Shown in pieces: positions 35,179 through 43,642 of a DNA stretch of 64,000 nt. The notes under the pieces are model-generated. The model was not told where the DNA came from. It made no database searches and saw nothing but the letters and a program-made list of their open reading frames with translations. The stretch comes from Sulfurovum sp. AR (lineage in GTDB: Bacteria > Campylobacterota > Campylobacteria > Campylobacterales > Sulfurovaceae): assembly GCF_000296775.1 (NCBI RefSeq), contig NZ_AJLE01000003.1, positions 186,001-250,000 on the forward strand, given 5' to 3'. Made by a program: the position numbers and the translations under genes. Numbering within the stretch: the first letter of the stretch is position 1; each line of letters starts with the position of its first letter.

Positions 35179-37440
35179 TTACTTCAACTTCTCAGCCACT
35201 AGTTCATTGACCACTTGAGGGTTTGCTTTGCCCCCTGTGGCTTTGAGTACTTGTCCTACAAAAAAGCCTAACAATTTCGTATTTCCTGCTTTGAATTTTT
35301 CAACATTATCTGGATTTTTCACAATGACCTCATCAATGATAGGTGCAATCTGTGAAGGGTCGCTTATTTGTACAAGCCCTTTAGCTTCAACGATCTGTAC
35401 AGGGTCTTCTCCGTTCTTACTCATCTCCTCAAATACTTGTTTGGCAATTTTACTTGAAATAGTCCCATCATCGACCATCTTTACAAGCTCAGCTATCTGT
35501 TTTGCGTCAAATCTTAGTTCATCTGCCTGCTTCTCTTTAAACTCTCTGGCTACTTCATTGGCCACGATATTTGCGATAGTGACAGGACTATTGTTTATAG
35601 ATAAAGCCTCTTCATAAAATGATGAAAGTTGTTCATCTCTAGCTAAAATATCAGCAACCATACTATTGAGTTTAAGCTCACCCGTATACTTGTCAAACAG
35701 TGCCTGTTCAACTTCACTCATAGGCTCTACTTCACCATCAATTTGTACCTTTTTAGCTTGAGGTTTACGCTCATTTTTAGTTGCGCTTTCAGGTGCTTTG
35801 GTCTTCTTGCTCCAAGAGTCTTTCAGACCAACGATTTTATTGAACACCGGTGTTTCATCCGTATAGTCTATAGGATCAGCATAGAAATACCCCTGTCTTT
35901 CAAACTGGAATCGCTCATCAGGTTTGTCTGTGATGACAGCAGGCTCGATAAGCGCATTTTTGACCACTTTTAAAGAGTCTGGATTGATATCTTCCAACCC
36001 TTCAGGCGCTTCATCTTTAAAGAGTCTGTCATAGAGTCTCAGTTCAACTTTTTTAGCTTTCTCTACATCAACCCACTGAATCGCACTTTTCACCTTGATA
36101 CCACTGGTATCAGCACCACTTTTGGAATCCGGATGATACGCTGCTTTTATCTCTATGATATTGCCATCGGCATCTTTGATCACTTCTTTGCAAGTGATGA
36201 TATAGGCATGTCTAAGTCTTACCGGTTGTTCTGGTGTAAGACGGTAGTACCCTTTTGGAGGGTTTTCCATAAAGTCATCACGCTCAATATAAATCTCTCT
36301 TGAAAAAGGTATCTTTCTTGAACCCTCTTTAGGCACATCATGCGGGTAGTATGGTGCATCGAGTTCTTCTGCCCCCTCATAATTCTCAATGGTGACTTTG
36401 AGCGGGTCCAGTACACACATGACACGAGGCACTTTTGTATTGAGATCATCTCTTATACAAAACTCAAGTTGTGAGACATCTACTGTTGAGTTTGCTTTGG
36501 CTATACCTATTTGATCACAGAAGTTTAGAATAGACTCTGGTGTATACCCTCTTCTTCTATATCCCGCGATCGTAGGCATTCTAGGGTCATCCCAACCGCT
36601 CACTCTTCCTTCATTCACTAATTCTAAAAGCTTTCTCTTACTCATCACTGTATAGTTGATTGCAAGTCTTGCAAACTCATGCTGATACGGTCTTGGTGAC
36701 TTAAGCCCAAGCGTATCAAGTACCCAATCATAAATATCACGGTTGTTTTCAAACTCCAAGGTACAGATAGAGTGTGTAATCCCCTCAATATAGTCAGAGA
36801 GGCAGTGACCAAAGTCATACATCGGGTAAATATGCCATTTATCCCCTGCTCTATAATGATGTGCATGTCTGATACGATATAAAAGCGGATCTCTCATTTT
36901 CATATTGGCTGCTGCCATATCGATCTTAGCTCTAAGTACGTGTTCACCGTCTTTGAACTCACCGTTTTTCATTCTCTCCAAAAGGTCCAGGTTCTCTTCA
37001 ACAGAACGCTCGGCGTATTTACTTCGTTTTCCAGGTTCAGTGACCGTACCGCGATATTCACGGATCTCCTCTTCACTAAGACTGTCAACGTATGCCTTGC
37101 CCATTTTAATCAGTTCAACAGCATAATTGTAAAGTTCAGGGAAATAGTCAGAAGTATAACGCACACTATTATCCCATTCAAACCCAAGCCACTGTACAGC
37201 ATCTTTGAGTGCTTCAACATATTTCGTGTCTTCTGTCGTTGGATTGGTATCATCCATTCTAAGGTTACAGCGACCATGATAATCACGGGCAATACCAAAA
37301 TTTATAGCGATGGATTTGGCGTGTCCGATATGCGGGAAGCCATTGGGCTCCGGAGGAAATCTTGTATGAATCTCTTGATACTTGCCTGATGCTAAGTCCT
37401 CTTCAACTATCGTACGTAAAAAATCTTTGCTCTCACTCAT
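35179..37440 (-). CDS. glnS: Glutaminyl-tRNA synthetase with YqeY-like C-terminal domain
   Basis: A 753-residue synthetase. The class I signatures are intact: PPEPNGFPHIGHAKS (HIGH, about 29-43) and VMSKRKL (KMSKS variant, about 264-270). The beta-barrel anticodon-binding domains follow to about residue 560. Residues about 590-753 form a helical GatB/YqeY-type tail, as described for Deinococcus GlnRS. Many Campylobacterota lack GlnRS and make Gln-tRNA by GluRS2 plus GatCAB, so its presence here is informative. The neighbouring divergent gene is a GluRS2-type protein with broken motifs. Confidence 0.95.
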   Translation of the reverse strand: MSESKDFLRTIVEEDLASGKYQEIHTRFPPEPNGFPHIGHAKSIAINFGIARDYHGRCNLRMDDTNPTTEDTKYVEALKDAVQWLGFEWDNSVRYTSDYFPELYNYAVELIKMGKAYVDSLSEEEIREYRGTVTEPGKRSKYAERSVEENLDLLERMKNGEFKDGEHVLRAKIDMAAANMKMRDPLLYRIRHAHHYRAGDKWHIYPMYDFGHCLSDYIEGITHSICTLEFENNRDIYDWVLDTLGLKSPRPYQHEFARLAINYTVMSKRKLLELVNEGRVSGWDDPRMPTIAGYRRRGYTPESILNFCDQIGIAKANSTVDVSQLEFCIRDDLNTKVPRVMCVLDPLKVTIENYEGAEELDAPYYPHDVPKEGSRKIPFSREIYIERDDFMENPPKGYYRLTPEQPVRLRHAYIITCKEVIKDADGNIIEIKAAYHPDSKSGADTSGIKVKSAIQWVDVEKAKKVELRLYDRLFKDEAPEGLEDINPDSLKVVKNALIEPAVITDKPDERFQFERQGYFYADPIDYTDETPVFNKIVGLKDSWSKKTKAPESATKNERKPQAKKVQIDGEVEPMSEVEQALFDKYTGELKLNSMVADILARDEQLSSFYEEALSINNSPVTIANIVANEVAREFKEKQADELRFDAKQIAELVKMVDDGTISSKIAKQVFEEMSKNGEDPVQIVEAKGLVQISDPSQIAPIIDEVIVKNPDNVEKFKAGNTKLLGFFVGQVLKATGGKANPQVVNELVAEKLK

Positions 37441-37614
37441 TCTTATTAAACCTTTTGATTTTAAAGTTGTATTTTATCTAATTAGAGCTTATCTCATCTT
37501 AGATACAGTGTTTTAGCTTCAGAGAAATGGCAGCTTGTATCACGAGAGATGTTTCCTAAAGAAAAAAGCCTAGCAATACTATCGCTCTTTAAAACAGTTA
37601 TAAATTAAACCCAC

Positions 37615-37620
37615 TATAAT
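37615..37620 (+). promoter_or_regulatory. TATAAT -10 box upstream of GluRS-like gene
   Basis: A perfect TATAAT 38 bp before the ATG at 37659. The 218-bp divergent spacer to glnS holds no other gene. Confidence 0.5.
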
Positions 37621-37658
37621 TACACTCTTATAAACGCACAGTTTTTGGAGTAGGATAA

Positions 37659-38966
37659 ATGCTTAGATTTGCCCCATCACCGACCGGTGATATGTCTATA
37701 GAAGACCTTCGTATAGCACTGTTTAACTACATGGTAGCCAAACAAAAAGATGTCAACTTCATTGTACGTATCGAAGACCTTGACAAAGAACGGAACATTA
37801 CCGGCAAAGATACGGAGATCATGGATATCATTGAGAAGTTTGCACTGCCTCACGACAGCGTCTCTCACCAAAGTGAAAACCTCCATATACACCAGACACT
37901 GGCGATCAGACTCCTTGAAGAGAAAAAAGCGTTCATCTGTACCTGTACCCCTGAGCAGCTTAATGAAGAGCAAGAAGAGGCAAAACATAACAAGGTACCT
38001 TACCGCTACAGTGGTCGGTGCTCTGCTATGGGTGCGGAAGAGCTTCATAAGCTCAAAGAAGAGAAAATACCGTTTGTCGTGCGTATCAAGGCTCCGGATG
38101 CACCTATCATCACTCACGACCTGATCAAGGGGGATATCGAAACTCCAGCCGATGAAGTAGACTCTTTTGTCATTTTAAATGCTGACGGTACACCAACCTA
38201 TGACTTTGCCTGTGCCTGTGATGATATGATCTCAGGGATCAGCCTCGTCATCCGTAGTGAAGATCAACTCTCAAACACTCCTAAACAAATACATATCAAA
38301 ACGCTCCTTGGATATGAGCAGCAGGCAGACTATACACATCTGCCTATGATTCTTAATGCCGAGGGTAAGAAAATGAGTACAAATGATGATGCCGGCTCGG
38401 TCAAGTGGCTATTTGAACATGGATTCATTCCCGATGCGATCGCTAACTACCTGATACTGCTTGGCAATCAAACACCATCAGAGATCTTCACCATGCCTGA
38501 GGCATTAAAATGGTTTGACTTGAGTAGACTTTCCAAGTCACCTGTAATATTTGACATAGACACACTCCGTTCTATCAACGCAGAACACCTTAAGCAGATG
38601 GATGACAAACGTCTTTCTACACTCTTTGGCTTTGCAGATGCAGATATCGGAAAACTCGCCAAACTCTACCTTCAGGAAGTATGTACCATTAACGAACTTG
38701 AATCAAAGATCAAACCGATCTTTGCACCTAAGAATTTTGAAGGTAAATGGAGTGCCCAGATGCACACGATGGAAGATATCATCCAAAATGCTCCTATGAT
38801 CAATGACTTTAACGCATTTAAAGCACACATTCTGAAAGAGAGCGGACTGGAAGGAGAAGATTTCTTTACACCGCTGAGACTCATCCTGACGGGTGCAGAG
38901 CATGGACCTGAACTCTCCGAGATCTATCCGCTTATTAAACCATATTTACTGGAGGTAGCATCATGA
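37659..38966 (+). CDS. gltX2: GluRS2-type glutamyl-tRNA synthetase homologue with degenerate active-site motifs
   Basis: A 435-residue protein, close in length and in sequence along its whole chain to the short non-canonical GluRS2 of Helicobacter, which charges tRNA-Gln with glutamate. FAPSPTGDM, DSFVILNADGTPTYDFACA and SVKWLFEHGFIPDAIANYLI are family hallmarks. However, the HIGH motif, usually HIGN, reads SIED (residues 13-16). The KMSKS motif reads KMSTN (238-242). Aminoacylation is therefore doubtful. The frame is uninterrupted and has a promoter and an SD-like GGAG, so the gene seems maintained. It starts an operon with yggT (ATGA overlap) and the transglycosylase. Confidence 0.88.
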   Translation: MLRFAPSPTGDMSIEDLRIALFNYMVAKQKDVNFIVRIEDLDKERNITGKDTEIMDIIEKFALPHDSVSHQSENLHIHQTLAIRLLEEKKAFICTCTPEQLNEEQEEAKHNKVPYRYSGRCSAMGAEELHKLKEEKIPFVVRIKAPDAPIITHDLIKGDIETPADEVDSFVILNADGTPTYDFACACDDMISGISLVIRSEDQLSNTPKQIHIKTLLGYEQQADYTHLPMILNAEGKKMSTNDDAGSVKWLFEHGFIPDAIANYLILLGNQTPSEIFTMPEALKWFDLSRLSKSPVIFDIDTLRSINAEHLKQMDDKRLSTLFGFADADIGKLAKLYLQEVCTINELESKIKPIFAPKNFEGKWSAQMHTMEDIIQNAPMINDFNAFKAHILKESGLEGEDFFTPLRLILTGAEHGPELSEIYPLIKPYLLEVAS

Positions 38967-39238
38967 ATGCACTTATATACGCCATTGTACAAACGATCCA
39001 CACTGTACTGAACCTTTATATCTGGATAGTGATCATTGCTGCATTACTGAGTTTTGTACGACCTGATCCTTACAATCCTATCGTACAGGTACTCTACCGT
39101 CTAACTGAACCTGTCTTAAACTTCATCAGACGTAAAATGCCCTTTGTTGTATTTTCAGGTATTGATCTTTCGCCTTTGGTTGTGATCTTAGGTCTACAAC
39201 TGATCGATAACTTTATGATGCGTGCTGTACTCGGATAA
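38963..39238 (+). CDS. YggT family membrane protein
   Basis: A 91-residue protein with two membrane segments (about 5-27 and 67-88) linked by the YggT signature RPDPYNPIVQVLYRLTEPVL. YggT proteins are implicated in osmotic adaptation and in cell or thylakoid division in other bacteria; the molecular role is not settled. The ATG overlaps the stop of the GluRS-like gene (ATGA), and 3 bp separate it from the next gene, so the three are an operon. Confidence 0.88.
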   Translation: MNALIYAIVQTIHTVLNLYIWIVIIAALLSFVRPDPYNPIVQVLYRLTEPVLNFIRRKMPFVVFSGIDLSPLVVILGLQLIDNFMMRAVLG

Positions 39239-39241
39239 TCA

Positions 39242-40519
39242 ATGCACCTGAAATTTCTTTTGATTTTATTGCTGCTTGTACTCTCTATGGGTACATCCAC
39301 ACTACAGGCAAAAACGTTCACCTACGAACAGATACACAAGATGCCAAAAAGTATAGAAAAAGATTACTATATCTGGCGTTTTCTTTCACAGATCACCACC
39401 ACAGCTGCTGAAGCCAAAAAGGTCATCTATGAAGCAAGCAGGCTCAATACAAAGCTTCGAACGGCCTACAAAAATAGAACCGGGTCAACGATTGAACTTC
39501 CAAAGATAGTCGCAACCGGAGAAACAAACAAAAACTGGAGAAGAAGAAGCAATGCCCACAAAAGTTTCAAACATGGTCTTGCTTTGATGCAGCAGAGAAA
39601 ACCTAAGCAGGCAGCCGATTATTTTGAGGATGCCCGTAACAACTATCTTCAGCGCTATGACATAGACAAGTCTCTCTTCTGGCTCTATTTGAGCACAAAA
39701 GAGGATAAATATCTAGAAATGTTACGTGAAAGCTGTGATGTCAATATCTATACCTTAATGGCAGCAGATACCATCAACGGGAGATACCCTAAAACGATCA
39801 CTGAATCCCTATGGAAAAGCAGTACCTGGGGGTTTGATATCGAAGATCCGATCGATTGGGCCAAAGTGAAACAGAAGATGAATTCAGGTGTGGATCTGGA
39901 TGACCTGGCAGAGGATCATAAATCACAAGAGACAATAGGAATCTATACCTATCTCAAAGCCAAAGCATGTAACTATACGCAGTCTTACTTTCCTATGCCT
40001 TACCGCAAGGCCATGAAACATATGACTCCCGAAAGGCAAGCACTTATCTATGCTATTGCAAGACAAGAGAGTCGCTTTGTACCGGCCTCTGTCTCACGTT
40101 CCTTTGCATTGGGTATGATGCAGTTCATGCCATTTCTCATCGAACATATCTCCAAAGAGAAAGGTGAGAAGATAGATTATGATGACATATTCAATCCCTA
40201 CAAAGCCATAGAGTATGCAGACTTCCATCTTGACTATCTTACCAAGTACCTTTATCATCCTCTTTTTATTGCCTATGCGTACAATGGAGGGATAGGTTTT
40301 ACAAGAAGACATATTACCAACAAGCATAACTTTAGGAAAGGTCCTTATGAACCCTATATGAGTATGGAAAAAATGGAAAATGAGGAAGCTAAAGAGTATG
40401 GGAAAAAGGTATTGGCAAATTATGTCATCTATCTCAATAAACTGGGTGTAACCACACGTATCTTTCCCCTCTTAAAAGTGCTGGCTTCACCTTCTGAAAC
40501 CGATAAGTTCAGAAAGTAA
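39242..40519 (+). CDS. Soluble lytic murein transglycosylase (SLT domain)
   Basis: A 425-residue exported enzyme. The signal peptide ends near TSTLQAKT. A helical superhelix of about 240 residues is followed by the C-terminal SLT catalytic domain: AIARQESRFVPASVS (catalytic E), then ALGMMQFMPF and AYAYNGGIGFTRR. It cleaves glycan strands to anhydro ends in the periplasm. It is third in the operon gltX2-yggT-slt. Linking cell-wall turnover to YggT may be meaningful; the synthetase link is not obvious. Confidence 0.9.
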   Translation: MHLKFLLILLLLVLSMGTSTLQAKTFTYEQIHKMPKSIEKDYYIWRFLSQITTTAAEAKKVIYEASRLNTKLRTAYKNRTGSTIELPKIVATGETNKNWRRRSNAHKSFKHGLALMQQRKPKQAADYFEDARNNYLQRYDIDKSLFWLYLSTKEDKYLEMLRESCDVNIYTLMAADTINGRYPKTITESLWKSSTWGFDIEDPIDWAKVKQKMNSGVDLDDLAEDHKSQETIGIYTYLKAKACNYTQSYFPMPYRKAMKHMTPERQALIYAIARQESRFVPASVSRSFALGMMQFMPFLIEHISKEKGEKIDYDDIFNPYKAIEYADFHLDYLTKYLYHPLFIAYAYNGGIGFTRRHITNKHNFRKGPYEPYMSMEKMENEEAKEYGKKVLANYVIYLNKLGVTTRIFPLLKVLASPSETDKFRK

Positions 40520-40537
40520 CACCCAAGATATTTACGA

Positions 40538-41056
40538 TCAGAACGCTTCTTTACTCAATACATATTTCGCCACTTTGGCGAAGTGTAACTCACCTTTTCC
40601 GTATAAGGTACTCTCAAAGAGAAGCGTGATCTTTTTATTTGATTCATGTGGAAAAGTTACGAGATAATAACTGCTCCAAGGGGTCACAAAAGATAATTTC
40701 TTTAACTGTTCATCCTCGTGGCTAAGTGCTTGGATAGATTTAGCTCTTTTCCCATTTAGAGTTAAGATATTTCCCTCACCATTTAACTCTCCTGATGCTT
40801 TATCTTCCACAGACAACCCTACGATAAAAACTTCATCTCGGGTATCATTGTTTTCAAAGTTCGGAGTATAAAGATATGTTGCAGTCAACAAGACCTTGGT
40901 CTCATTATTTTGATAGAGTTGCGTCTTTTCTGTTTTTTGTAAATGCTTATGATAGGTCATTTTGTCACTATAGCTTGCGATCAAATCTGTCTCTTGTTTT
41001 GATGTGCAGCCAAAAAGAAGCATTATGGCTATGAACGATAAACATGACCTAACCAT
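40538..41056 (-). CDS. Lipoprotein of unknown function
   Basis: A 172-residue protein with a lipoprotein signal (lipobox LFGC, cysteine at 17). The mature part looks beta-rich, with a DEVFIVGLSVEDK strand and a LVTFPHESNKKITLLFES strand. No known domain is recognised. ACAAGGAG lies before the ATG. It is convergent with the transglycosylase gene and divergent from mobB. Confidence 0.72.
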   Translation of the reverse strand: MVRSCLSFIAIMLLFGCTSKQETDLIASYSDKMTYHKHLQKTEKTQLYQNNETKVLLTATYLYTPNFENNDTRDEVFIVGLSVEDKASGELNGEGNILTLNGKRAKSIQALSHEDEQLKKLSFVTPWSSYYLVTFPHESNKKITLLFESTLYGKGELHFAKVAKYVLSKEAF

Positions 41057-41110
41057 GCGTACTCCTTGTAATTCATACGGATTTTAACATACATTCAATA
41101 AAGATTAATG

Positions 41111-41116
41111 TATAAT
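41111..41116 (+). promoter_or_regulatory. TATAAT -10 box upstream of mobB
   Basis: A perfect TATAAT 31 bp before the GTG start of mobB. Confidence 0.5.
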
Positions 41117-41147
41117 TCATTCAATCATCATTCAAGGAAATCATACT

Positions 41148-41645
41148 GTGAGTAAAAGAGTTGCTGTTGCATTTACCGGTCCTTCAAACAGTGGGAAAAC
41201 CACTCTTGTAGAAAAAATTGCAAAAATATTGATAAAAGAACGTAAAGTTGCCATCATGAAAAATGACCCTAAAGACAAAGCACATTTTGATGTAGAAGGT
41301 AAAGACAGCCATAAATTCTCACAAACAGGTGCTGAAGTTGTTGTTACATCACCTACACGGACCACCTACTTCTCACAGAGAGAAAAAACACTCGATGATA
41401 TCGTAGCCATGATCAATGACTTTGATATATTACTTGTTGAAGGACTGAAAACACTCCCACTGCCGCGAATCGCTGTTTTCAGAAACAAGATCGACGAAAG
41501 TTATTTTTCCTGCAGTGAAGCCATAGCGATTGATGATACGATCGATATGGCAACCTATACGATACCAGAGAGTATCGATATACTGGATCTAAATAACACA
41601 GATCAGATCATAGAGTGGATCCATGCCCATGCAAAACAACTATAA
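41148..41645 (+). CDS. mobB: Molybdopterin-guanine dinucleotide biosynthesis protein B
   Basis: A 165-residue P-loop GTPase assisting molybdenum cofactor maturation. The Walker A motif GPSNSGKTTL (about 10-19) is near the N-terminus. KNDPKDKAHFDVEGKDSHKF is the typical MobB switch region, and DILLVEGLKTL follows. The start is GTG with CAAGGAAAT in front. It leads a short operon with fbp and a small cysteine protein. It implies molybdoenzymes such as nitrate or formate enzymes elsewhere in the genome. Confidence 0.9.
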   Translation: MSKRVAVAFTGPSNSGKTTLVEKIAKILIKERKVAIMKNDPKDKAHFDVEGKDSHKFSQTGAEVVVTSPTRTTYFSQREKTLDDIVAMINDFDILLVEGLKTLPLPRIAVFRNKIDESYFSCSEAIAIDDTIDMATYTIPESIDILDLNNTDQIIEWIHAHAKQL

Positions 41646-41663
41646 AGTAAAAGAGGATAAGAG

Positions 41664-42515
41664 ATGTTAACCATATTTGAAACCATTGAAAAAATTGCGA
41701 TCAAAATAGACCACGCCATTAAAACAGAAGACCTGGGATATAGTGACACAGAAAATACATCGGGTGAAGATCAACTGAAGCTGGATGTAAAAAGCGACTA
41801 TATTGTAGAAGAGGCTTTTAAAAATGTCTCGATTGTCAAAGCTTTGGTGAGTGAGGAGAAAGAGGGTGTCTTGGCATTGCATGATGAAGGAAAATATACG
41901 ATCTGTTATGACCCTTTGGATGGTTCAAGTCTTGCAGATGTCAACCTCTCTGTAGGGTCTATCTTCGGTATTTATGAAGGTGAACTGAAAGCTGAAAATC
42001 TTGTAGCTTCTGCCTATGTTGTCTATGGTCCGCGTATTGAACTTGTGACAGCAACAAGAGATGCCAAACCCAAACATTACAGAGCACAGGAAGGTCTTTT
42101 CAACTTTATCTCCGAGATCTCATTGGATGAAAAAGGAAAACTCAATGCGCCTGGCGGAACACAACAGAACTGGAGCAAAGTCCATAAAACATTTGTAGAT
42201 GGTCTTTTTGCTGAGGGGTACCGTCTTAGATACTCTGGCGGTATGGTACCGGACCTTCACCAGATACTTTTAAAGGGTGGCGGGATCTTCTCATACCCTG
42301 GGACATCAGACAAACCAAATGGCAAACTCAGACAACTTTTTGAAGTGATCCCTTTTGCCTTCATGTATGAACAGGCTGGCGGTCAGGCGATCAGTAATGA
42401 AGGGGTGCGACTGATGGAATTGATACCAGCTCATCCGCATGATACAAGCCCTTGTTTTTTCGGTTCCAATTATGAAATAAACAAACTCAAAGAAGCCTAC
42501 GGGATGAAAGTATAA
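41664..42515 (+). CDS. fbp: Class I fructose-1,6-bisphosphatase
   Basis: A 283-residue gluconeogenic (or Calvin-cycle type) phosphatase. VSEEKEG and the signature [20 protein letters not shown] supply the two-metal site. [19 protein letters not shown] and [21 protein letters not shown] complete the active site. It is rather shorter than the 330-residue E. coli enzyme but typical of this group. GAGGATAAGAG precedes the ATG. Its stop overlaps the start of the next small gene by one base. Confidence 0.95.
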   Translation: MLTIFETIEKIAIKIDHAIKTEDLGYSDTENTSGEDQLKLDVKSDYIVEEAFKNVSIVKALVSEEKEGVLALHDEGKYTICYDPLDGSSLADVNLSVGSIFGIYEGELKAENLVASAYVVYGPRIELVTATRDAKPKHYRAQEGLFNFISEISLDEKGKLNAPGGTQQNWSKVHKTFVDGLFAEGYRLRYSGGMVPDLHQILLKGGGIFSYPGTSDKPNGKLRQLFEVIPFAFMYEQAGGQAISNEGVRLMELIPAHPHDTSPCFFGSNYEINKLKEAYGMKV

Positions 42516-42712
42516 TGTCAGATCAAATACTCGATGAGTGGCAGATCGCCCTGAAGCAGAAAAAATCCGAGTTGGAAGCCTGTCAGTCAGAGCATCAGGT
42601 CAAAAGCTGTATGAGCTGTGAAAAACTGCTTGATTGTGAGGTACGTGACAGCTACGTACAGGCTGTCTATGACAGTATGAGCAAAGGTTCAGGTGGAGGA
42701 TTTGAGTTCTAA
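42515..42712 (+). CDS. Small cysteine-containing protein
   Basis: A 65-residue protein starting on the last base of the fbp stop (TAATG). A charged helix precedes CMSCEKLLDC (three cysteines, about 32-41, plus C23), then DSYVQAVYDSM and a glycine-rich tail SGGGFEF. The four cysteines could bind zinc or an iron-sulphur cluster, but this is inference. Its last four bases overlap the convergent GIY-YIG gene. No named family is recognised. Confidence 0.7.
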   Translation: MSDQILDEWQIALKQKKSELEACQSEHQVKSCMSCEKLLDCEVRDSYVQAVYDSMSKGSGGGFEF

Positions 42713-42957
42713 GATGAAGCTATCAGCTTCAACTTCTCTGCCCTGCTCATCTTCTTCTTGATCTCATACTCACGTTTAGAGGCTGAACTTCTATCTGCAT
42801 ATTCTTCACTATAAACCAAGTTAACGGGTCTTCTTACGCGTGTGTATTTTGCCCCTTTGTCCGAACCGTTGTGCTCATCGATCCTGCGTTCCAGTTCTGT
42901 GGCAATGCCCGTATAAAGTGTCTCGTCTGCACACTTTACGATATACACATAATACAT
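42709..42957 (-). CDS. GIY-YIG domain protein, UPF0213/YhbQ-like
   Basis: An 82-residue stand-alone GIY-YIG domain: YYVYIVKCADETLYTGIA supplies both the tyrosine pair and the TGI version of YIG, followed by RRIDEHN (arginine) and SEEYADRSSASKREYEIK (glutamate). Proteins of this size form the UPF0213 group, whose E. coli member has been linked to DNA damage responses. There is no DNA-binding extension. It lies 9 bp downstream of the charged repeat protein on the same strand. Confidence 0.9.
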   Translation of the reverse strand: MYYVYIVKCADETLYTGIATELERRIDEHNGSDKGAKYTRVRRPVNLVYSEEYADRSSASKREYEIKKKMSRAEKLKLIASS

Positions 42958-42966
42958 TGCTTCTTT

Positions 42967-43482
42967 TTACTTCTCATCTTCTAAAGCATACCCTTTAAAA
43001 TAGACACGATGAATCTCATATGAGATAAAGAACTTATCTGAATATATTTCAGTTTTAATGAGCACATCTTTCTTTTTTATTTCAAATTCACTGATAGATT
43101 TATAATAGAGTGTGACAATACTTGGTCTTGTTGTTATCTTATCACAATCCGCAACTTCTATATAATATTCCCGTTCCATATTTCTAAATTTATAGAACTC
43201 TTTATTTCCGATCTTATAACGCTTTTTATTGTGAAGCCGTTTCTTTTTGATCTCTTCACGTTTTTGGGTACTGAGTCTTTTTTCATTGAGTTTGTCTAAG
43301 ATCTTCTTTTTTTCTTCTTCCGTGAATGATCTTTTTTGACCTTTGAGCTCCTCTTCTGCTCTTTGGTGGATCAATCTTTCTTCATTCAACCTATCCATAA
43401 TGAGTTGTTTTTCTTCGGCACTATAGGTCTTTTTCTTTGAAAAGCTCTTGATATCTAATATTTCAGTTGGATCTTTATCCAT
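42967..43482 (-). CDS. Unknown basic protein with internal repeat
   Basis: A 171-residue protein. Two copies of a helical unit occur at residues 19-37 and 52-70 (each like TYSAEEKQLIMDRLNEERL), 33 residues apart, followed by the basic KKKRLHNKKRYK. A beta-rich C-terminal half (about 90-165) ends the protein. AAGGA lies 6 nt before the ATG at 43482; an in-frame start ten codons upstream has no such site. Basic helices suggest nucleic-acid or membrane contact, without proof. No family recognised. Confidence 0.7.
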   Translation of the reverse strand: MDKDPTEILDIKSFSKKKTYSAEEKQLIMDRLNEERLIHQRAEEELKGQKRSFTEEEKKKILDKLNEKRLSTQKREEIKKKRLHNKKRYKIGNKEFYKFRNMEREYYIEVADCDKITTRPSIVTLYYKSISEFEIKKKDVLIKTEIYSDKFFISYEIHRVYFKGYALEDEK

Positions 43483-43642
43483 GCTTGTCCTTTTAGATCT
43501 TCCCTCTCCCATTCTATTCCATACGGTTATTATAGCATTAGATATATTATTTTATAATATCATCCATATTACAGCACTATTTGGCTAGAATATTTATTCA
43601 AATTTTACTCTACAAACTCATTTGTTTAAGGAACTACATACT

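Noticed and set aside
36940-37389. 149-codon frame antisense to glnS
   Set aside because: Antisense to the catalytic domain of GlnRS; hydrophobic, unstructured composition.
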